From contig DCZN01000036.1 of NCBI GenBank assembly GCA_002331625.1, positions 63,675 through 84,365 of the forward strand: a stretch of 20,691 nt of DNA, written 5' to 3'. Position 1 is the stretch's first letter; every line of letters begins with the position of its first letter. A program made the translations under genes and the position numbers. Below, piece after piece: positions 13,294 to 20,691 of this stretch. This stretch comes from Nitrospira sp. UBA2083 (GTDB lineage Bacteria; Nitrospirota; Nitrospiria; Nitrospirales; Nitrospiraceae). A model generated the notes under the pieces. It ran no database searches and was not told where the DNA came from. It was given only the letters and a program-made list of their open reading frames with translations.

Positions 13294-16200
13294 ATGAACC
13301 ACGACCCTAAACCGCCCTTCCCCATCAGCTCCGGTCTGATGCTGACGGCGGGGTACGCCGCGACCGGCAAACTCAGCTTGATGTTAGCCATCGCTCCCGG
13401 GTATGCCACAGGGATCTTCCCGCCTGCCGGACTTGCGATCGCTGCAACCTACCTATGGGGCTTGTCGACCCTTCCTTGGATCTTTTGCGGTTCTCTGACA
13501 CTCAACTTCCTGCTGACCAATGCCACCCTAGACCACTCAACCGCTCTCGCCGCCATTTCCATCGCTTTGGCCTCCACGCTACAAGCCTGGCTGGGGAGGT
13601 CGGTTCTGAACCGAACAATCGACGCAAACGCCGGTCTCGACACAGCAGACCAAATCATCGGCTATCTCCTGCCTGCCCCTGCCATCTGTCTCCTCAGCGC
13701 ATCGGTATCTGTTGGAAGCCTGGTCCTGCTGGGGGTCATCCAACCGGACCAGGCTCTCCTGACGTGGGCCACATGGGCGGTCGGCGATACCCTAGGCTTA
13801 GTAGCTATCTTTCCCATCGTGATGGCACTCTTTGGCACTCCCGACTCGGTGTGGAACGGCCGCCGATTGGTCGTCGTGTCTGTCATGTCCACCGGTTTGG
13901 CGCTCGGGATATTCATCTATTTCCTCTTCCTCAAGATTGAGTCAGAGGAGATGTCCACCTCGTTTCACTTCCAAGCCGACCGCATCGCGCACAACATCCA
14001 GGATCACTTCAACGAGCAGGAGTTCTTTCTTCATCAACTGGATATCGCGCTGTCCCTGTCTCATCACGAACCAATCACTCGTGAGGCCTTTAGAGCCCTT
14101 ACACAACCAGCGTTGAGCCGTTTTTCCATGTTGCGAGCCATCGAGTGGGTACCGGAGATTACGTTCAGCCGGCGCACGGTATTCGAAGCGTCACAAAAAC
14201 GATCGGTTCCGACGTTTGTGATTCGCCAACACAGCAATGACGGTGTCATAGCACCCGCGCCTGACCGCCCCACCTACTACCCTATCACCTATGTTGAGCC
14301 ACTGACCGGCAATGAGAACGTACTCGGGTTAGACCTGGGTTCCCAAGCGACCTGCAAGGCGGCAGTGCTGCGGGCTCTACGATCCGATACCCCCATAGCA
14401 ACCGAGCCCGTGATCCTGCTCAATGAGTCCGATGCTCAATACGGCATCCTGCTGATCAAGCGTATCAACAAAGGTGCGAATGCACCGGGACTCGTCCTGA
14501 CGGTCCTACACATAGACGACTTCATTGGGCGATTACTACCCGAGGGAGATGAGATGAAGGTGAGTCTCGCAGACACTCAGCGGGGTGAACTCCTCTACAG
14601 CACTCAACCATCACCATCCACATCTAGAGAATTTACCCATACCCTGCGGTTCGGAGGAAGAACTTACGCTTTGTATATCAGTCCCTCATCAAAGTTGATC
14701 GCCGATCAGGGTGGCTGGCAAAGCTGGAACCTGCTGATTGGAGGTATCGTGTGCAACGGCCTGTTGGGTGCCATTCTCCTCCTTGTCACCGGCACAACGA
14801 ACCTGGTTCGTGTTCAGGTTGCAGAACGGACCCGACAACTCGCCCTGAAGAGTACTTTGCTGCAGTCCGTCATTGACACAGTCCCAATGCGCATCTTTTG
14901 GAAGGATCGGGCGATGAAGTATCTCGGCTGTAACCAAGCCTTCGCCGGGGATGCGGGAAAGGATAGCCCCGCAGACTTAATTGGCAAAACCGACTATGAG
15001 ATGAGTTGGGCAAACCAGGCTGAGTTATACCAAACTGATGACTGCGCAATCATCGAGTCCGGCACGGCCAAGCTCAATTTCGAAGAGCCGCAAACCACGC
15101 CCTCCGGTCAAACCATCTGGCTGCGCACCTCAAAAGTCCCCCTGAGAGATCACCAACATGACGTGATCGGCGTACTCGGTCTCTACGAAGACATTACCGA
15201 ACAACGGGCTATGGACGATCGGTTACGCGATTCTGAAGAACGCTTCCGCCGTCTCTTCGATTTCTCGCCAGACCCGGTTTGGATCATCGACGAACGGCAT
15301 TTCGTCGAGTGTAATCAAGCCGCAGTCGCGATACTGGGGTATCCCGACAAGGAGTCGCTCAAGAATATACATCCGTCGGCCCTTTCTCCTGAATATCAGC
15401 CAGATGGAGAGCGTTCGTACGATAAGGCCGAACGCATGATGTTGCTCGCTCTCGAAAAGGGAATCCATCGTTTTGAGTGGGTTCACACGCGCAAGAACGG
15501 CACGAACTTTGTCGCCGAAGTGACTCTTTCTGCCTCCATTCTCAAAGGACGCCCGGTCATCCACTGCGTGTGGCGTGACATTACCGAACGCAAGCAGGCT
15601 GATGATGCCTTGCGGAAAAGCGAACAGGCCCTGAAAGAGGCACAGCGTCTGGCAAAAGTCGGCAGTTGGGAATTGGATATCTCGAACAACCACCTCACCT
15701 GGTCCGACGAAACCTACTCTATTTTCGAGATCGATCCCGTGAGATTCTCTGGTAGATACAACGACTTCCTTGTCGTCATTCATCCCGAAGATCGCGAGAC
15801 AGTCAACACGGCTTATGCTGACTCTTTGAGCAACCGTCATCCCTATGCCGTCCGACATCGCCTGCGCATGCCGGATGGGCGCATTAAACATGTCTATGAA
15901 CAATGTCAGACCACCTTCGACGAGGCCGGCCATCCGCTTCATTCTATCGGCACCGTGCAGGATATCACCGAGCAAGTGTGTGCGGATGAGGCACTGCGCG
16001 CCAGCAAACAACGCTTCGACTTAGCGATGCAAGCCGCCAATGATGGTTTGTGGGACTGGAACATTCAGACCCAGACAACCTACTTTTCTCCACAGTGGAA
16101 GGCGATGCTAGGGTATGCCGATCACGAGCTAGAAAATAGCTTTGCCACCTGGGAACGGCTGGTGGACGAGAACGGTCATGGACGGACCCTGGCCTTAATC

Positions 16201-17607
16201 AATGACTGTATCTGTGGCAGAGCTGATGGGTTCAGCTCCGAATTCCGCCTGCGTCACAAGGACGGCCATTGGGTCGACATCCTGTCCCGAGCAACGATCG
16301 TTCGGACTCAGAACGGGGAGCCCTTACGCATGGTCGGCACCCACGTGGATATCACCGAGCGGAACGCCACTGCACGACGACTGAGCCAGACTGCAAATGA
16401 ACTGGAGCAGAAGAACCTGGAACTCGCAGTCGCTCACAGACAGGCCCTGGCGGCCACCGAAGCCAAGAGCGCGTTCCTAGCCTCCATGAGTCATGAGATC
16501 CGCACGCCGTTGAATGCCATCATCGGCATGGCCGATCTCCTCACGGCAACCACACTCAGCAAAGAACAAGCGGACTACGTCCAGCGCTTCAGCCGAGCCG
16601 CCGACCATCTACTCAACCTCATCAGCGACATCCTTGACCTCTCAAAGATCGAAGCCGGCCGATTGCAGGTTGAACACATCCCCTTCAACCTCGGTGAGCT
16701 GGTAACCACAGTGCGCGATGTGCTGGCGGTGAGCGCGAAAACCAAACAGCTCGCGCTAGATGTGCAGATACGGCCCGATGTCCCCCCAACCGTCACCGGC
16801 GATCCTACACGGCTGCGGCAAGTACTCATAAATCTCTTGGGGAATGCCATCAAGTTCACCGACCGGGGGCAGGTGGTGCTCACGGTCGATGCCGTCAGCC
16901 ATGATCGAATGCGATTTGCGGTCTCGGATACCGGCATCGGGATTCCGTCGGACAAGCTCCCGTTCATCTTTGAGAGCTTCACGCAGGGGGATGCGACCAC
17001 CACGCGGAAGTTCGGCGGCACGGGACTGGGACTCTCCATCTGCCGGCACTTGGTCAGTATGATGGACGGTAATTTCACGGTGGCCAGCACCCTCGGAATT
17101 GGTTCGACGTTTGAGTTCACCATCCGTTTACCCGCTATTGCCACAACGGAACCCCTCGCTTCCGACCAACCGCCTCGGTCAGGATCTACAACGCTCACGC
17201 CGCCGGCCGATCGGCCACTGCGCATTCTGCTGGTCGATGATCTGGAGGACAATCGTGACCTCATCGCGCACTTCGTCAAGAACTTCCCCTACACGCTCGA
17301 CATGGCAGAGAACGGGATCGTCGCTGTGGAAAAGTTTCAGCACCATGTCTACGACTTGGTCTTCATGGACATCCAAATGCCGCTCATGGACGGCCTGCAG
17401 GCCACCGCCGCCATTCGCCAGTGGGAACATACGCAGCACCGTGTACCCACCCCTATTCTTGCATTGACCGCCCACGCACTTAAGGAAGAGGAACAGAAAA
17501 GCCTCGACGCCGGATGTACGGCGCATCTCACAAAGCCGATAAATAAGCACACTCTGCTAAGAGCAATCCTGGAATACACCGGACGGTCGACTGACCAAGC
17601 GGCCTAA
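13294..17607 (+). CDS. Hybrid sensor histidine kinase: MASE1-CHASE-PAS x4-HisKA-HATPase-REC
   Basis: This is a 1437-residue membrane sensor kinase. Residues about 10-215 form a multi-helix MASE1-type sensor (GYATGIFPPAGLA). About 220-430 is a periplasmic CHASE domain (RAIEWVPEI, YPITYVEPLTGNENVLGLDL). A membrane segment follows near 475-498. Four PAS regions run about 515-640, 646-768, 776-896 and 900-1028, three ending in DITE. HisKA has His1067 (SMSHEIRTPLN). The ATPase has NLLGNAIKF, DTGIGIP and GGTGLGL. The C-terminal receiver has phospho-acceptor Asp1359 and Lys1414. All catalytic residues are present. There is no HPt domain in the chain; a separate HPt gene lies two genes downstream. 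The ATG at 13294 just precedes the first helix but has no clear ribosome site. The ligand is unknown. Confidence 0.95.
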   Translation: MNHDPKPPFPISSGLMLTAGYAATGKLSLMLAIAPGYATGIFPPAGLAIAATYLWGLSTLPWIFCGSLTLNFLLTNATLDHSTALAAISIALASTLQAWLGRSVLNRTIDANAGLDTADQIIGYLLPAPAICLLSASVSVGSLVLLGVIQPDQALLTWATWAVGDTLGLVAIFPIVMALFGTPDSVWNGRRLVVVSVMSTGLALGIFIYFLFLKIESEEMSTSFHFQADRIAHNIQDHFNEQEFFLHQLDIALSLSHHEPITREAFRALTQPALSRFSMLRAIEWVPEITFSRRTVFEASQKRSVPTFVIRQHSNDGVIAPAPDRPTYYPITYVEPLTGNENVLGLDLGSQATCKAAVLRALRSDTPIATEPVILLNESDAQYGILLIKRINKGANAPGLVLTVLHIDDFIGRLLPEGDEMKVSLADTQRGELLYSTQPSPSTSREFTHTLRFGGRTYALYISPSSKLIADQGGWQSWNLLIGGIVCNGLLGAILLLVTGTTNLVRVQVAERTRQLALKSTLLQSVIDTVPMRIFWKDRAMKYLGCNQAFAGDAGKDSPADLIGKTDYEMSWANQAELYQTDDCAIIESGTAKLNFEEPQTTPSGQTIWLRTSKVPLRDHQHDVIGVLGLYEDITEQRAMDDRLRDSEERFRRLFDFSPDPVWIIDERHFVECNQAAVAILGYPDKESLKNIHPSALSPEYQPDGERSYDKAERMMLLALEKGIHRFEWVHTRKNGTNFVAEVTLSASILKGRPVIHCVWRDITERKQADDALRKSEQALKEAQRLAKVGSWELDISNNHLTWSDETYSIFEIDPVRFSGRYNDFLVVIHPEDRETVNTAYADSLSNRHPYAVRHRLRMPDGRIKHVYEQCQTTFDEAGHPLHSIGTVQDITEQVCADEALRASKQRFDLAMQAANDGLWDWNIQTQTTYFSPQWKAMLGYADHELENSFATWERLVDENGHGRTLALINDCICGRADGFSSEFRLRHKDGHWVDILSRATIVRTQNGEPLRMVGTHVDITERNATARRLSQTANELEQKNLELAVAHRQALAATEAKSAFLASMSHEIRTPLNAIIGMADLLTATTLSKEQADYVQRFSRAADHLLNLISDILDLSKIEAGRLQVEHIPFNLGELVTTVRDVLAVSAKTKQLALDVQIRPDVPPTVTGDPTRLRQVLINLLGNAIKFTDRGQVVLTVDAVSHDRMRFAVSDTGIGIPSDKLPFIFESFTQGDATTTRKFGGTGLGLSICRHLVSMMDGNFTVASTLGIGSTFEFTIRLPAIATTEPLASDQPPRSGSTTLTPPADRPLRILLVDDLEDNRDLIAHFVKNFPYTLDMAENGIVAVEKFQHHVYDLVFMDIQMPLMDGLQATAAIRQWEHTQHRVPTPILALTAHALKEEEQKSLDAGCTAHLTKPINKHTLLRAILEYTGRSTDQAA

Positions 17608-17628
17608 CCGGGTAAGGGAGCTTTGAGA

Positions 17629-18024
17629 ATGGAGAAGCCGATTCTATTTATGGTCGAAGACGAAGAGGATACCGCCACCCTCATTCGGATGATCATGGAA
17701 GAAGACGGGTACGACGTGCTCCATGCCCGCGACGGCAAGCAGGCCCAAGTCCAGATCGATGCGCTGCCCCCGCCGGCGCTCGTGCTGCTGGATATGGGAT
17801 TGCCGTCTGTGCATGGGCTGGAACTCTTGGCCCAGATTCGCAACAAGACGAGCTGGAACGGCGTCTCAGTCGTCATGCTGACCGCCGACGGCGACCAAAC
17901 ACACATCTGCAAAGCACTTGTGGCCGGCGCATCTGATTATGTCCTGAAGCCGTTCACGCGAGAGTCGTTGTTGGCCAGACTCGCCCGGTTTCGAGCACCA
18001 GGCTTGAAACGTCGCACAGCCTGA
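17629..18024 (+). CDS. Single-domain response regulator (CheY-like)
   Basis: This 131-residue protein is a receiver domain only, with no output domain. It has the acidic patch Glu10-Asp11-Glu12, phospho-acceptor Asp55 (VLLDMGLP), the VMLTAD Thr motif and the YVLKPF Lys motif, so it should be phosphorylatable. The ATG at 17629 has AAGGGAG 8 nt upstream; a TTG at 17623 is in frame but sits nearer that site. It lies 21 nt after the hybrid kinase and 13 nt before an HPt gene. It could be the end point of the relay kinase REC to HPt to this receiver, or a phosphate sink. Its downstream target is unknown. Confidence 0.93.
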   Translation: MEKPILFMVEDEEDTATLIRMIMEEDGYDVLHARDGKQAQVQIDALPPPALVLLDMGLPSVHGLELLAQIRNKTSWNGVSVVMLTADGDQTHICKALVAGASDYVLKPFTRESLLARLARFRAPGLKRRTA

Positions 18025-18037
18025 AAGGAGCACCCTC

Positions 18038-18373
18038 ATGTCGGACGCTTCGCCACATCCACGGTCGATGACCGAACGCACAGACGTGGTCCATATTGAT
18101 CGCTCGTTTGAACCACTTGTGCCACGGTTTATAACGAATCGGAAGAAAGAAATCGTCACGATGCGGCAGGCCCTGACAGGCAACGATTTCGAGACGGTAC
18201 GCAGTGTCGCACATGGGATGAAAGGCGTCGGGGGAAGCTACGGATTCGACCGCATGACCGAACTCGCCGCGACCATCGAACAGGCGGCGAAATCAGCTGA
18301 TCCGACGACCATCACGCACCAGTTGCACACCTTGGAGCGCTACGTGAACGACGTCCAGATCACGTACGACTGA
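18038..18373 (+). CDS. HPt (histidine phosphotransfer) protein of the hybrid-kinase operon
   Basis: This is a 111-residue single HPt domain with phospho-acceptor His59 in SVAHGMKGVGGSYGFDRM, followed by a C-terminal helix pair (LAATIEQAAKSAD, LHTLERYVNDV). The PRFITNRKKEIVTMRQALTGND segment before the motif is typical of HPt helices. AAAGGAG lies 7 nt before the ATG. It probably moves phosphate from the receiver of the hybrid kinase to the single-domain regulator. It ends 14 nt from a converging gene. An ACGAC/GTCGT mini-hairpin (18366-18382) with a later T-run might act as a weak terminator. Confidence 0.93.
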   Translation: MSDASPHPRSMTERTDVVHIDRSFEPLVPRFITNRKKEIVTMRQALTGNDFETVRSVAHGMKGVGGSYGFDRMTELAATIEQAAKSADPTTITHQLHTLERYVNDVQITYD

Positions 18374-18387
18374 CCGGGTCGTTCGAA

Positions 18388-19722
18388 CTATTTTTCCGTC
18401 ATGAGGTAGCCGTTGAGTTGCGTCGGCAACAACGCCGTCTTCACCCGTTCGGGCAGCGTTTTAGGATCCAAGCTCCGCTCGATCGACAACGATCGCTCCC
18501 GCGACAGATCGATAATCGCCGCCTGATCGTGCGAGGCATTCTGCTCATACAGCATGATGACGGGGCGTAAGCGTTCCTGGCTGTTGGTCTTGATCACCAG
18601 TCCGAAGCTGCCGTCCGTCAATTCCACAAACGAGCCGGGCGGAAACACCGTCACCGTCGCGATGAACGGATCGATCACGTCCGGACCGTACTTATTCCGC
18701 AGCTTCGTATACAGATACGTCAACGCTTGGCTGGGACTGAGGTACCGAGGCGACCGGCGATCACTGACGCGCTGATTATACTCGGCGATCGTCCCGACGA
18801 GTCGGGCCGTCTTGGCAATGTCGCCGTTGATCAGCCGTTTGGGATACCCGGTGCCGTCCAGATATTCCCGGTGCTGGTAGACGATCTCGATGACCTCCGG
18901 CGCCACCCCCGGCATGTTTTCCAAGATCTCCTTGCCCAACTGTGGGTACATGCGAAGCAGCTTGGCCTCCGTCGGAGAGAGGTCCTCCTCCGTCTTCAAG
19001 CGAACGGCCAATGGCACTCGATTCATCCCGATGTTGTGAAAGAGTCCACCCATCCCGACCTGCTCGGTTTCCTCAGGGCTGAGTCCCAGCGTCTTGGCCG
19101 TGAGCGTCGCGAGGGCACTGACATTCATCGCCTGGATGGCCAGCTCCTGGCCCGGTTCCGCTCGCCCCTCGGCACAGACCAGGCTGAGCAAGACCGGCTC
19201 CTGCCCGATGACCTTCCCCATCGATTGCAAGATCCGTTTCGCCGAAGCGAGGGTGTCAGCCTGACCCGCATTGGCCATCGCCATGACGACCGACACCTCC
19301 GTGGTCGCCTTCTCATACGCGCGCGAGTTGTCTTCGATCGCTTTGCGATGGTCAAGCGCCGTCTGCAGCTGCCGCTGTTTTTCCTGGAGAATCGATCGCT
19401 CGTCGGCCTCGGCATCCCTCGCGGTTTCCGGGTCGATGTCGAAGGCACGGACGGGGGCGGAGGGTTGGGTCAGCGAGGCGACGACATCGGCATGGGAGAG
19501 TTTCGGGTCGTAAAAAATCTTCGTGAGGCGGTGTTTGTGAATGATGGCGATTTCGGCCGGCGAGGAGACGGTAAAGACATTGCGGACGAAGGGATGCTCC
19601 ATCCAGGAATGATCGAGCTTGATATACAGCCCGACCCGCAGCAGAGCTGGATCAAGCGGGAGCCACGCCACAGTACAGGTCGTCCCTTTGTAATACGTAC
19701 TTTGGATTCCAATCTGTTGCAT
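18388..19722 (-). CDS. HD-GYP-fold protein with degenerate metal site
   Basis: The N-terminal part (about 1-90) resembles DUF3391, which often precedes HD-GYP domains (LDHSWMEHPFVRNVF, IFYDPK). A helical linker (about 100-150) follows, then an HD-GYP-like domain and a C-terminal strand region (FVELTDGSFGLVI, RPVIML). Active HD-GYP enzymes hydrolyse c-di-GMP. Here the usual ligands are altered: first His is Gln197, HD is His229-Asn230, the Lys of HDIGK is Met233, HP is Tyr259-Pro, and HHE is His284-Arg-Glu. DGTGYP is kept. It is probably not a phosphodiesterase and may bind nucleotide or protein instead. The start at 19722 (ATG) is chosen over a GTG at 19746; neither has a strong ribosome site. 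Confidence 0.9.
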   Translation of the reverse strand: MQQIGIQSTYYKGTTCTVAWLPLDPALLRVGLYIKLDHSWMEHPFVRNVFTVSSPAEIAIIHKHRLTKIFYDPKLSHADVVASLTQPSAPVRAFDIDPETARDAEADERSILQEKQRQLQTALDHRKAIEDNSRAYEKATTEVSVVMAMANAGQADTLASAKRILQSMGKVIGQEPVLLSLVCAEGRAEPGQELAIQAMNVSALATLTAKTLGLSPEETEQVGMGGLFHNIGMNRVPLAVRLKTEEDLSPTEAKLLRMYPQLGKEILENMPGVAPEVIEIVYQHREYLDGTGYPKRLINGDIAKTARLVGTIAEYNQRVSDRRSPRYLSPSQALTYLYTKLRNKYGPDVIDPFIATVTVFPPGSFVELTDGSFGLVIKTNSQERLRPVIMLYEQNASHDQAAIIDLSRERSLSIERSLDPKTLPERVKTALLPTQLNGYLMTEK

Positions 19723-19764
19723 ATCTCTTCTACCATACTGAAGCACTCTACACCAGAGACTTTA

Positions 19765-19780
19765 GGCCCTTGTCCGGGCC
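19765..19780 (-). terminator. Short GC hairpin downstream of the LuxR-type regulator
   Basis: GGCCC (19765-19769) and GGGCC (19776-19780) pair around a 6-nt loop, about 65 nt past the stop of the minus-strand regulator gene. No real T-run follows, so this is at best a weak terminator or pause site. Confidence 0.2.
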
Positions 19781-19845
19781 GTTCGGGTCCACGCCTCAGC
19801 TCGACGTGACGCAATAGTTTTCCAACCCGGAGACAGACCCTACTG

Positions 19846-20535
19846 TCAGCGCAATCCACCCACGTGAGGATTCGCGTTTTTCCACTCCACATAATACATC
19901 GCGGCTTCTGTTCGCCGTGAAATGTTCAGCCGCTTATAGAGGTGCCGGAGGCGAGTCCCCAGCATGCCCGGAGTGATCTTGAGTCGGTAGGCAATCTCTT
20001 TGTTGCTCCTCCCGGCTGCAATCGACGCAAGCACTCGGAGCTCTTCTTGTGAGCATTCCTTGAATCGTGTCCATCGCGCCATCCCGGTCTGATCCCGCAC
20101 CCATGAGATGACGTGCGGCGTCACCTGCGGATCCATGACCGCCATCCCGTCCGACACAATTTCAATTCCTCGGACGATCGCCTCGCCCGACGCCCTCTTC
20201 AACAGATAGCCTTGCGCGCCGACAAGAATGGCGGAGCGCAAGAGCTGCTGATCGTCGCTGCCCGTGAAGAAGAGGACCTTGATCTTTGGATGGGATGCAC
20301 GAATCGTCCGACACAGCTCGATTCCACTCGCCCGTCCTACCTGAACATCGGAGACCACGACCGTCGGCCGACAGGTCTGAACTGCCGTCAACGCCTGGTC
20401 GACGGACCGGACCGTTCCGACCACACAGATATGACGGCTCTTCGCCAGAATCACCCGGAGCCCCGCCAAGACAAACGGTGACTCATCGACTAGCAACACG
20501 CGCACCTGTTCCTGCATTCTCGTCGATTGGGTCAT
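19846..20535 (-). CDS. NarL/FixJ (LuxR-type) response regulator
   Basis: This is a DNA-binding response regulator of 229 residues. The receiver has Asp17-Glu18, phospho-acceptor Asp63 (VVVSDVQVG), the FFTGSDD Thr motif and YLLKRAS Lys. The C-terminal helix-turn-helix is recognisable by EELRVLASIAAGRSNKEIAY and LYKRLNISRR. The recognition helix is unusual: PGMLGTRLRHL replaces the common TVK.H pattern. I chose the ATG at 20535; ATG at 20517 and GTG at 20601 are alternatives, the last running through a perfect hairpin. It lies upstream of the HD-GYP-like gene on the same strand, about 120 nt apart, so co-transcription is possible. Confidence 0.9.
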   Translation of the reverse strand: MTQSTRMQEQVRVLLVDESPFVLAGLRVILAKSRHICVVGTVRSVDQALTAVQTCRPTVVVSDVQVGRASGIELCRTIRASHPKIKVLFFTGSDDQQLLRSAILVGAQGYLLKRASGEAIVRGIEIVSDGMAVMDPQVTPHVISWVRDQTGMARWTRFKECSQEELRVLASIAAGRSNKEIAYRLKITPGMLGTRLRHLYKRLNISRRTEAAMYYVEWKNANPHVGGLR

Positions 20536-20550
20536 GCTCACATATCGATT

Positions 20551-20575
20551 CGGCAAGGGCTCTTTACCCTTGCCG
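20551..20575 (-). promoter_or_regulatory. Perfect stem-loop in the leader of the LuxR-type regulator gene
   Basis: CGGCAAGGG and CCCTTGCCG form a perfect 9-bp stem with a 7-nt loop, 15 nt before the ATG at 20535. It could be an mRNA leader structure or an operator, or the end of an upstream transcript. The remaining bases to the window edge (20576-20691) contain no gene I can support. Confidence 0.5.
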
Positions 20576-20691
20576 CTGAGCCTCGATCTGGTTTTCGACA
20601 CGCAACCCGCGACCTCGGGACTATTGTGACGCCGGCCACCGCGCGCCGCTTATCCGACTCACTCTCATGGAGCAAGACGGCCAAGCGGGGG

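Noticed and set aside
15223..16011. 262-codon antisense frame inside the hybrid kinase gene
   Set aside because: It lies wholly within the PAS region of a clear gene and has no recognisable domain.
18366..18396. Intrinsic terminator between the converging HPt and HD-GYP-like genes
   Set aside because: The stem is only 5 bp, overlaps the stop codon, and the T-run is 8 nt away; too weak to call as its own feature.

Overview
The window looks like a piece of a Nitrospirota (Nitrospira-like) chromosome. The grounds are a fairly high G+C composition, a type II secretion operon with a GspN and a PilM-like GspL, dense phosphorelay and chemosensory genes, and intergenic arrays of 7-nt GTTTC/GAAAC units of a kind I associate with Nitrospira. 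The assignment rests on general resemblance, not on a search. No rRNA, tRNA, CRISPR array or transposase was found.

Region 1 (about 1-6502, plus strand) is the distal part of a type II secretion (T2SS) operon in the order gspG-H-I-J-N, a repeat-filled gap, then gspL-M-K. Genes inside each block overlap or nearly touch. It supplies the major pseudopilin (G), the minor tip pseudopilins (H, I, J, K), the inner-membrane platform (L, M) and the accessory protein N. gspC, D, E and F are not in view and may lie further left.

Region 2 (6596-12985, minus strand) reads in transcription order: cheR, a decayed S23-type four-helix-bundle gene, cheD, cheB, two STAS anti-sigma-factor antagonists, a receiver-PP2C phosphatase, an HPt protein and a receiver-HATPase (RsbW-like) kinase. 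This joins the chemotaxis adaptation enzymes to a complete partner-switching module. The phosphatase, HPt and kinase resemble the Pseudomonas HptB-HsbR-HsbA pathway with HsbR split in two. No CheA, CheW or MCP is present.

Region 3 (13294-18373, plus strand) is a phosphorelay operon: a 1437-residue hybrid histidine kinase (MASE1-CHASE-four PAS-HisKA-HATPase-REC), a single-domain response regulator and an HPt protein.

Region 4 (18388-20535, minus strand) holds an HD-GYP-fold protein that has lost most of its metal ligands, followed to the left of its own upstream neighbour, a NarL/LuxR-type response regulator.

Two families of 7-nt-period repeats run through the window. One (GTTTCNN x4-5 / loop / NNGAAAC x4-5) fills five intergenic gaps as full hairpins and one as a half copy. 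The other (CGCCTCA-like heptamers) occurs once beside a stop codon and twice inside reading frames: the cleaved leader of GspH and the interdomain linker of CheB. The most notable items are these repeats, the split HsbR-like module attached to cheR/cheD/cheB, and the degenerate HD-GYP protein.
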